DNA of 14,948 nt, taken from the NCBI GenBank assembly GCA_021772215.1, contig JAJFMK010000092.1, forward strand, positions 1 through 14,948, written 5' to 3'. Shown here piece after piece: positions 7,366-14,500 of the stretch (position 1 is the stretch's first letter; each line of letters begins with the position of its first letter). The notes beneath the pieces are model-generated. The model saw nothing but the letters and a program-made list of their open reading frames with translations. It ran no database searches and was not told the DNA's origin. Both the position numbers and the translations under genes were made by a program. The DNA is from Chlamydiota bacterium (GTDB taxonomy: Bacteria > Chlamydiota > Chlamydiia > Chlamydiales > JAJFMK01).

Positions 7366-7983
7366 TTAAAACGGCCGAACAAGACCCACAACAACGCCGC
7401 GGATCGTGATGTCGACCTCCTGGACGAGAATAGGTCTTGTTGTCGAGCTCTCGCCGACGAGGCGGATGTAGTCCGCTTCCGGATGAAAACGACGAATGAG
7501 GGTCTCGCCGCTGTTTAAGGTGGCTAAAATCGTCTCTCCCGGCTCAGGAGCGGTTTTTGCCTCGACGATGATGAGGTCTCCCGACGCGATCAGCTCCTCT
7601 TTAAAGCTCTCATCTTTGATCCGAAAGACATAAGAGCGCCTAGCATCTTTGATCAAAAAGCTCGGCACCGCCAACGTCTGGCTTTTGGCAAAGGTCTCAA
7701 TCTTCTGGCCAGAAGAGATCGTGCCGACGAAGGGCAGCTCAATCTCCGCTTCACCTCTAGAGAGCTCCTCTTTTTTCGGTAGCAAGATCGAGCGCGCCCG
7801 CCCTGCTTCAAACTGAAGAGCTCCCTTCTCCCGTAGTGCTTTGAGATGTTTTTGTACACTGTGGATACTTTGGAAGCCAAAATGATCTTGTAGCTCGCGG
7901 TAGCTCGGGGCAAAGCCCTGCGCTTCGATATAGGACTCTAGATGCGTTAAAATCTCCTTTTGCTTTGGTGTCAATCCCTTCAC
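7366..7983 (-). CDS. lexA: LexA-like repressor with altered self-cleavage residues
   Basis: A 205-aa LexA homologue of normal length. The N-terminal winged helix-turn-helix is canonical: LTPKQKEIL, then APSYRELQDHFGF and SVQKHLKALREKGAL (residues 25-56), and GRARSI. The C-terminal S24 peptidase domain begins near residue 83. The nucleophile is S126 (in KDESFKEE). The general-base lysine, expected 38 residues later as in B. subtilis LexA, is R164 (LIRRFH), and the scissile dipeptide, normally Ala-Gly, is S91-G92 (GTISSGQ). Family knowledge says RecA-stimulated self-cleavage needs the Ser-Lys dyad, so cleavage may be impaired or shifted to alkaline pH. The start is GTG at 7983, overlapping the PAP2 stop by 4 bases. 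It is the last gene of its operon, and no LexA box is evident directly before it. Confidence 0.92.
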   Translation of the reverse strand: MKGLTPKQKEILTHLESYIEAQGFAPSYRELQDHFGFQSIHSVQKHLKALREKGALQFEAGRARSILLPKKEELSRGEAEIELPFVGTISSGQKIETFAKSQTLAVPSFLIKDARRSYVFRIKDESFKEELIASGDLIIVEAKTAPEPGETILATLNSGETLIRRFHPEADYIRLVGESSTTRPILVQEVDITIRGVVVGLVRPF

Positions 7984-8597
7984 GGCTTCTCCTTTAGTAG
8001 AGGAATTGAGAGAAAATAGGCGCTAAGCCACATGATGAGGGCGCTGACGAGGGTGTCGGAGAGGAAGTGGCCTCCTTGGACGATGCGGGTGAGGGAGAGC
8101 ACTCCTCCTAAAGAGATGGCGAGCAGCAGGCCGATGATTGCCAATAGGTTGTTCTGGCGACGTCTGCCTATGAAGTAGAGTGTGAAGAATAGGTAGCCCA
8201 TCGTGGCGTGGCCTGAGCAGAAGGAGCGCTGATGCTCTGCCTCCTTCGGTGCGATCTTCCAGACTGGGCTGTAGGGAGCGTAGCCGCCATATTCGATCAC
8301 CTGCTTAGGTCTGGGTCTTCCCCAGCTCTCTTTTAAGATGGCGTGGCAGAAGAGGCCGCTGCCGATGCCGAGGACGAGAAGGATATAGAGTCCCTCTCGT
8401 CTAAAACGGGTAAAGAGGGCCACAGCGGCAGCGATGATCAAAAGCCAGCCGGGGAGTATGCCAAAGCGGTAGATAAATTTAGCCCAAGAGGGGTTGGAGA
8501 AGCCATCCGAATAAAAAAAGTCAGTTGTGGCAAGGTCTAGCGCGATAGAGAAGGGGAGAAAAATCAAAAAGATGATGAGGGGGATCAGCCAATTCAT
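7980..8597 (-). CDS. PAP2-family membrane phosphatase
   Basis: A 205-aa membrane protein with about five or six hydrophobic helices and the three-part phosphatase signature: K89-x6-R96-P97 (KESWGRPRP), CSGH at 127-130 (normally PSGH) and R171-x5-H177-x3-D181. H130 and H177 are the expected catalytic histidines, acting at the outer face of the inner membrane. The WGRPRP and EYGG spacing resembles members acting on lipid A or undecaprenyl pyrophosphate, but substrate cannot be fixed from sequence; phosphatidic acid is also possible. The Pro-to-Cys change in the second motif is unusual but does not remove a catalytic residue. The ATG overlaps the stop of the transporter gene (ATGA) and the stop overlaps the lexA start (GTGA), so all three are translationally coupled. 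Confidence 0.88.
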   Translation of the reverse strand: MNWLIPLIIFLIFLPFSIALDLATTDFFYSDGFSNPSWAKFIYRFGILPGWLLIIAAAVALFTRFRREGLYILLVLGIGSGLFCHAILKESWGRPRPKQVIEYGGYAPYSPVWKIAPKEAEHQRSFCSGHATMGYLFFTLYFIGRRRQNNLLAIIGLLLAISLGGVLSLTRIVQGGHFLSDTLVSALIMWLSAYFLSIPLLKEKP

Positions 8598-9223
8598 GTG
8601 GGAAGCACCTTTTTGGTCTCTTTCACAGCGAGGTAGTAGAGGGGCGTTAAACTTAGCGCGACAACAGATTTATAGCTGAAAGAGAAGGTGGAAATAAAGA
8701 GAACAGATTGCCAGGGCCAGTGCAAAATAGCGCCAAATAGGATCGCATTGACGATCACGCTATCGACCAGTTGCGCCGTTAAAGTAGAGCCGAGGCTGCG
8801 CATGAAGAGCCAGCGCTCGCCTGTCCAAGAGCGAATTTTGGCGTAGAGGGAGATATCGAGTAGCTGCGAGGCTAAGTAGGCGATAATGGAGCTAAAGAGC
8901 GAGGCGCAGTTCACAGCAAAGATGGCACTTAGCGAGGCCTGTATTTTGGCATCTTCGGCAGGTAGTAGTAGAGCCACTTGCAAAATCAAACTGGAGATAA
9001 TCGATGTGGCAAAGCCAACAAAGATCATCTCTTTGGCGGCCCGTTTTCCAAAGATTTCAACGCAAAGATCCGAGATAAAGAAGGTGATTGGATATAGGAG
9101 AAGACCGCAAGGAATGCTTTGAGAAAAAAATGGTATGGTAACCATTTTTGCAGTCAAAAGGTTCGCTAAAATGACCACCATCGAAAAGATAGAGGCAATA
9201 AAAAGGTAGAGTCGATTCGGCAT
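8594..9223 (-). CDS. yhhQ: Queuosine-precursor transporter, YhhQ/VUT family
   Basis: A 209-aa inner-membrane transporter with about six helices. The diagnostic block LYPITFFISDLCVEIFGKRAAKEMIFVGF (residues 43-71, with conserved D, E, G and KR) identifies the YhhQ/QPTR family (formerly DUF165). Members import preQ0, preQ1 or, in Chlamydia, queuine, used to modify the wobble base of GUN-anticodon tRNAs. No other queuosine gene lies in the window, so which precursor it takes cannot be told. The ATG at 9223 follows the NamZ stop by 10 bases and lacks a clear Shine-Dalgarno sequence (TCGGTACCGT precedes it). A perfect extended -10 sits just upstream, see the separate entry. It overlaps PAP2 by 4 bases. 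Confidence 0.9.
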   Translation of the reverse strand: MPNRLYLFIASIFSMVVILANLLTAKMVTIPFFSQSIPCGLLLYPITFFISDLCVEIFGKRAAKEMIFVGFATSIISSLILQVALLLPAEDAKIQASLSAIFAVNCASLFSSIIAYLASQLLDISLYAKIRSWTGERWLFMRSLGSTLTAQLVDSVIVNAILFGAILHWPWQSVLFISTFSFSYKSVVALSLTPLYYLAVKETKKVLPT

Positions 9224-9232
9224 ACGGTACCG

Positions 9233-9241
9233 ATTATAACA
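9233..9241 (-). promoter_or_regulatory. Possible extended -10 element within the operon
   Basis: On the minus strand TGTTATAAT (9241-9233) is a perfect extended -10 (TG-n-TATAAT) formed by the last codons and stop of the muramidase gene. No -35 is visible at 16-18 bases, which extended -10 promoters can do without. Initiation would fall almost at the ATG of yhhQ (9223), implying a leaderless transcript for yhhQ, PAP2 and lexA. It may be a chance match. Confidence 0.25.
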
Positions 9242-10460
9242 TAGGATAGTCCCGAAGGAGATACTTTTTTCGTAATACTAAAAATTTGTTTCGCTTCTCT
9301 AAATCTAAGTTTTTTAGCTTCCAGGTAATATAGCGCTCATTATTCATAATCTCTACTGCTTCAGCTGATCCACAAACTTTACAGAGCATCTCTTTGCGGT
9401 CGGGCTTGGTTTGGATCGCCTGGTCAAACTCTTTGGGGTAGAGCGCTTTTAGGGCGCCCATCAACGTGAAGCCGGCGGTGACGGGCTGGAAGATGAGGGG
9501 GTTGTGGACATGAATCATCACGCCATGGCAGAGCTTATCTTTATATTTACCGCTGTAGGGCGTCCAGGAGAAGGGGTGAAAATGAACGCCGGGGTTTACC
9601 TGCTGATTGAGAGTCATCGCCAGTTTTTTCTTGTCTACGAAGGGGGCGCCGGCAAGCTGAAAGGGGAGGGTGTAGCCGACACCGATCTGGACAAAGGGGA
9701 TCTCGCCTAAGATGCCGGTGATTGGATAGTAGAGAGCGGTCTCCGCCTTGGGGACGTTGGGGCTTGTCGGAATCCAGGGCAGCTTTGTCTCATGGAAGCT
9801 CATTTGACGATTCCAGCCTTTCATCGGTACAATCTGAAGAGAGGCGCGAATTTGATACTCGCGGTTGAAAAACATCGCAAGCTCCGCCACCGTCATCCCA
9901 TGGCAGTAGGGAACGTTGATGTAGCCGACGATCGAGCGGTAGGCCTCCTGTAACATCGGCCCATCGACAACGACGCCATTGATCGGGTTGGGACGGTCCA
10001 GAACCAAAACATCAATGTTTCGCTTTGCTGCCTCTTCCATCACGTAGAAGAGTGTAGAGATGTAGGTGTAGGATCTTGAGCCGATATCTTGGATATCGTA
10101 GACGACCAGATCGATCCCATTTAGCATCTCATCTGTAGGCCTGCGTGTGTTTCCATAGAGGCTGTAGATCGGAATCTGGCCATCTTTGCCATCTAACACC
10201 AGCTTCTCGGCATGAATTGCCCCATCGATGCCATGCTCGGGGCCAAAGAGCGCTCTTAATCGATAGCCAAAGCGCCCCTCATTCTCTTTGAAGAGGTCGA
10301 TCGCATGCTCATACTTAGAAGTGATCGCCGTCTGGTTAGTGACCAATGCGACGTTGCGTCCCTTTAAAATGTGGCTGTAAGTGGGTGTGAAGAGTCTCTC
10401 CAGTCCCACCTCCACAGAGGCGGTGAGAGGCAGAAAAATGAGAAGTAATAAACGAAACAT
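9234..10460 (-). CDS. namZ: Secreted exo-beta-N-acetylmuramidase, NamZ/DUF1343 (GH171)
   Basis: A 408-aa protein of the YbbC/DUF1343 family, whose B. subtilis member NamZ releases MurNAc from the non-reducing ends of peptidoglycan glycans. Conserved blocks are RNVALVTNQTA (35-45), LFGPEHGIDG (71-80, with E75 in the proposed catalytic region), YDIQDIGSRSYTY (121-133) and DRPNPINGVVVDGPML (155-170). The N-terminus (MFRLLLLIFLPLTAS) is a short signal peptide with likely cleavage near residue 15, placing the enzyme in the periplasm. The ATG is directly preceded by AGGGAGG, spacing almost nil, and lies 8 bases after the adenine deaminase stop. In a chlamydial relative it would trim or recycle the scant peptidoglycan. 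No MurNAc transporter or kinase is in view. Family is certain; activity is by homology. Confidence 0.88.
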   Translation of the reverse strand: MFRLLLLIFLPLTASVEVGLERLFTPTYSHILKGRNVALVTNQTAITSKYEHAIDLFKENEGRFGYRLRALFGPEHGIDGAIHAEKLVLDGKDGQIPIYSLYGNTRRPTDEMLNGIDLVVYDIQDIGSRSYTYISTLFYVMEEAAKRNIDVLVLDRPNPINGVVVDGPMLQEAYRSIVGYINVPYCHGMTVAELAMFFNREYQIRASLQIVPMKGWNRQMSFHETKLPWIPTSPNVPKAETALYYPITGILGEIPFVQIGVGYTLPFQLAGAPFVDKKKLAMTLNQQVNPGVHFHPFSWTPYSGKYKDKLCHGVMIHVHNPLIFQPVTAGFTLMGALKALYPKEFDQAIQTKPDRKEMLCKVCGSAEAVEIMNNERYITWKLKNLDLEKRNKFLVLRKKYLLRDYPML

Positions 10461-10468
10461 CCTCCCTA

Positions 10469-11464
10469 TTATACTTGAGAATAGAGATAGTGATCAATCT
10501 CGTTGAACAGCTCCTGCTTTTCATCTTTGCTTAGGAAGCTCGCCTCAATGCCATTTCTTGCGATCTGGTAGATCTGCTCTTTAGTTAAAGAGAGGGCGGC
10601 AGCGACAGCTTTGAAGTTCTCCTCAATATAGCCACCAAAGTAGGCGGGATCATCGGAGTTTATCGTCACAAGGAGCCCTGCGTCAAAGAGCTCTTTGATG
10701 TTATGGTCTTTCATCTCTTTGAAGAGGCAGAGTTTGACGTTCGAAAGAGGGCAGACGGTCAAGGGGATGTGCCTACTTTTAAGGTGCTGAACTAGCTTCG
10801 GATCTTCAATGCAGCGCACCCCATGGTCGATTCGGCAGGCGTTGAGTAGTTTTAGCGCCTGCCAGATGTAGTCGGCAGATCCCTCCTCTCCGGCGTGGGC
10901 GACGGCGAGAAAACCCTCCTCCCTTGCGCGATCAAAGACCTCCTTAAATTTTTCTGGGGGATTGTCCTTTTCACTTGAGTCGAGGCCGACGGCTGTGATC
11001 CACTTTTTATAGGGAAGCGCCTCTTCTAATGTCTTCATCGCCTCCGCGGCGCTTAAATGACGCAAAAAACAGAGGATCAGCTTCGAACTGATATCAGACT
11101 CTCTTAAGGCTCGTGTGATTCCTTTGATGAGCGTTTCGAAGGGGACGCCGCGGCCCGTATGTGTTTGCGGATCAAAAAAGATCTCCGTGTGGCGCACATT
11201 TTGCTTTTTGATCCTTGTTAGGTAGGCCGCTGTCATCTCATAGAAATCCTCTTCATGCAAAAGAACATTTGTTCCTTGGTAGTAGATATCTAAAAAGGAT
11301 TGCAGGTTGGTAAAATCGTAAGCCGCCTTGACCTCATCGACACTATTGAAGGGCAGCTCAATGCCGTTCCGCTTGCCAATTTTAAACATCAGCTCAGGCT
11401 CTAAGGTGCCTTCGATATGACAGTGGAGTTCAACTTTTGGCAGTCTTTCAATAAATTTATCCAT
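10469..11464 (-). CDS. add: Adenine deaminase (adenosine deaminase superfamily)
   Basis: A 331-aa metal-dependent amidohydrolase. Zinc ligands are H14 and H16 (ELHCH), H190 (AHAGEE) and D271 (NSDDP); E193 is the catalytic acid and H214 (DHG) is conserved. Although such genes are often labelled adenosine deaminase, the sequence follows the adenine deaminase subgroup known from Pseudomonas and yeast Aah1: IEGTLEPELMF, LQSFLDIYYQG, HTEIFFDPQTHTGRG, LRHLSAAEA, VGLDSSE and NSDDPAYFGGY. The expected reaction is adenine + water to hypoxanthine + ammonia in the cytoplasm, part of purine salvage. The ATG at 11464 has AAAGG just before it. It is the first gene of the five-gene minus-strand operon and is divergent from putA. 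Subgroup call is from remembered family patterns, hence moderately sure. Confidence 0.9.
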   Translation of the reverse strand: MDKFIERLPKVELHCHIEGTLEPELMFKIGKRNGIELPFNSVDEVKAAYDFTNLQSFLDIYYQGTNVLLHEEDFYEMTAAYLTRIKKQNVRHTEIFFDPQTHTGRGVPFETLIKGITRALRESDISSKLILCFLRHLSAAEAMKTLEEALPYKKWITAVGLDSSEKDNPPEKFKEVFDRAREEGFLAVAHAGEEGSADYIWQALKLLNACRIDHGVRCIEDPKLVQHLKSRHIPLTVCPLSNVKLCLFKEMKDHNIKELFDAGLLVTINSDDPAYFGGYIEENFKAVAAALSLTKEQIYQIARNGIEASFLSKDEKQELFNEIDHYLYSQV

Positions 11465-11470
11465 ACCTTT

Positions 11471-11480
11471 GGCTATAGCC
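11471..11480. promoter_or_regulatory. Perfect 10-bp palindrome between divergent genes
   Basis: GGCTATAGCC reads identically on both strands and lies seven bases upstream of the adenine deaminase ATG in the 68-bp divergent spacer. It could be part of an operator or a chance palindrome. On the minus strand TAAAAT (11498-11493) is a candidate -10 for the deaminase operon, but no good -35 accompanies it. Confidence 0.25.
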
Positions 11481-11494
11481 GAAAATGTTAGTAT

Positions 11495-11524
11495 TTTACA
11501 AGGAGCTGTCAGACATTGTATGAT
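11495..11524 (+). promoter_or_regulatory. Possible promoter of putA
   Basis: TTTACA (11495-11500), an 18-base spacer and TATGAT (11519-11524). Initiation would be near 11531, at the ATG (11533), which conflicts with the clear Shine-Dalgarno sequence GGGAGG (11525-11530) lying between. Either this is a near-leaderless promoter or the true promoter lies further upstream. Confidence 0.25.
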
Positions 11525-11532
11525 GGGAGGCT

Positions 11533-14500
11533 ATGAATGAAGTTGAGGGAAAGAACCTCCCACCTCGGGAGTTGGCGCCACTGGCAGTGAAGCTGGCAGA
11601 AGAGATTCTTCTAGCTGCCAAAAAAAGAGTGCGTATCTCAGAGCGAAGGGATCAGCGCGAACTGAAGAATATCGTCACCGATAGCTCCGCGAAGCTCTTT
11701 TTGTTTGAACTGACCGATCAGATTTTCCGCTCCAAGCGCGCCTCGCGCACGGTGAGCCAGGTTAAATATCTCGTGGGGAAGCTCGGTATTCCTTCGTTTG
11801 TTCCTCTCATTAAACGAATCGCGATGCTTTTTATCTTGCGCATCGGAGAGTTTTTTCCACAGATGCTCGCTGAGGGTTTACAAAATTGGATCAAGGCGAA
11901 GACAAAGCGGGTGATCGTCTCTTCCGAGCAGGGACCGCTGATGCGCCATTTGTCGCAGCGACAGTCTCAAGGATATCAGGTCAACCTCAACTTCTTAGGG
12001 GAGGCGATCTTAGGAGAAGATGAGGCAATAAGACGCAACGAGAGCTATATCGAGGCGCTAAAAAATCCGAAGATCAATACCCTCTCTGTGAAGATTTCAA
12101 CGCTCTATAGCCAGATCTATCCGATCGCTTGGGATGAGACCTTAGCTGTTTTAAAGAAGCGCTACCGAGAGCTTCTTCGCGTCGGGGGGAAAGAGAAATT
12201 CATCAACCTCGATATGGAGGAGTTTAAGGACCTTTATCTCACGGTCGAACTCTTTAAGTCGGTCCTATTAGAGGAGGAGTTTCTCGATATTGAGGCGGGG
12301 ATTGCCCTGCAGAGCTATCTGCCCGAGTCTTATCGAATTTTACAAGATATCGTTGCCTTCGCAAAAGTGCGCGTTGAAAAGGGGGGAGCCCCTGTGAAGG
12401 TGCGGCTCGTCAAAGGAGCCAATTTGGCGATGGAGGCCGTTGAAGCCTCCATTCGTGTCTGGCCCTTAGCTCCCTTTTCCAGCAAGGCCGAAGTCGATGC
12501 CAACTTTAAGCGGATGTTAGAGTTTGCTTTAAGACCAGAGCATCTTCTGCTTCTTCGCCTCGGTGTGGGCAGCCACAACCTCTTTGACATCGCCTACGCT
12601 CTTCTCTTAGCGAAGACACGCAAGCTAGAAGAGCAGCTAACCTTCGAGATGCTCGAAGGGATGGCTCCCGGCGAGGCTGCCGCTCTGCAGCAGCTCTTTG
12701 GTAAGCTTCTTCTCTACCTTCCCGTCGCAGATGAGACGCAGTTTCATAACGCTATTGCCTATCTTATCCGTCGCCTCGACGAGAACACCGGTGAGGAGAA
12801 CTTCTTGCGCTACGCTTTCGACTTAGAGCCGGGAAGTGAGGTGTGGAAGGAGCAGGCGAAGGCGTTTTTAGACTCCTTTAAGCTGATTGAGGGGCTGCAG
12901 AGCCGGTCAAATCGCGAGGAGCCTCTCATGCCACCCCTCAAGGGCTTCTCTAACCAGCCGGACACAGACTTTTCGCTTCGCAAGAATCATCTCTTTGCCA
13001 AAGAGATCATTACAAATTGGATCGAGCGCGACCATGGCCAGGTGCCGCTCTGTATCGGCGATGAGTTCGTCGCCGGAAGGCAGGATGGGGTCGGCGTAAA
13101 TCCGGCCGAACCGAGCAGAAAGCTCTACAGCTTCGCGATGGCGACAGTTGAAGAGGCTACCCGCGCGGTCAAGGCGGCACTAAGCGGCTTTGAGCATTGG
13201 CGCAGGCTCGGCCCTAAGGTTTGGGCGCAGAAGTTACGTGAGGTGGCTAAGCTTATCCAGGAGAGACGAGCCGATCTAATCGGAGCGATGGTCGTCGATG
13301 GTGGTAAAATTGTCGAGGAGGCGGATGCGGAGGTCTCTGAGGCGATCGATTTTGCCAACTACTACGCCGAAAATATTGAGAGCTGGAGCCTCCATCAAGA
13401 CCTCTCATTTTCTCCTAAGGGTGTGATTTTAGTCGCACCGCCTTGGAACTTCCCTTGCGCCATTCCTAGTGGCGGCCTCTTTGCCGCTCTAGCTACCGGC
13501 AATAGCGTGATCTTCAAACCGGCCCCTGAGACCGTTTTGGTCGGCTGGGAGCTGGTCAAGCTCTTCTGGCAGGCGGGCGTTCCTAAAGAGGTTTTGCAGT
13601 TTATTACCGGAAGCGATGATGAGGTTGGTTCGACGCTCATTCAGGATAAAAATGTCTCTTCGGTTATTTTAACAGGCGCTACCGAGACGGCGATCCATCT
13701 GCTCTCGTTACGACCTGGTCTCGATCTGATGGCGGAGACGGGCGGCAAAAATAGCATCATTGTGACAAGCCTTGCCGACCGCGACCTGGCTATTAAAGAG
13801 GTTGTGCGCTCAGCCTTTGGCAACGCCGGACAGAAATGCTCCGCCTGCAGCCTGCTCATCTTAGAGGATGAGGTCTATCGAGACCCTGAGTTTAAGGCGA
13901 CGCTGAAGAGCGCCTGTATGAGTCTGCATGTTGGCGCTCCCCAAAATCTAGCGACGAAGATAGGCCCTCTCATTAGACCGCCAAATGGCGCGCTTCTGAA
14001 AGGATCCCAAGAACTTGAGGAGGGGGAGGAGTGGCTGGTTGAACCGCACATCGATGAGGAGAATCCTCATCTAATGTATCCCGGTATTAAATGGGGTGTC
14101 AAAGAGGGCTCCTTTTCTCACAGCACAGAATTTTTTGGGCCGCTACTTAGTGTCATGCAGGCCAAAGATTTCAACCACGCCCTCTCCATTGCTAACGGCA
14201 CAGAGTATGGGTTGACGGCCGGTCTGATGTCGCTTGATGAGAGGGAACAGAAGATCTTCCAAGAGAGGATGCGCGCCGGCAATCTCTACATCAACCGCTC
14301 CATCACCGGCGCTATTGTGCAGAGACAGCCCTTTGGCGGCTGTAAGCGCAGCAGCTTTGGACCAGGTTTGAAGGTCGGCGGCCCCAACTACCTCACGCAG
14401 CTAATGAGAGCTAAGCAGGTGGGGATGCCGCAGGAGCGTGCTGATCTTAGCAGCAATCTCAAAGAGCTTTTGAAGCTGCCAAAACTCTCATCTGCTGACC

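Noticed and set aside
11465..11532. LexA box in the divergent spacer
   Set aside because: I looked for CTG-N10-CAG and GAAC-N4-GTTC on both strands; only CTGTCAG (11507-11513) occurs, with the wrong spacing.
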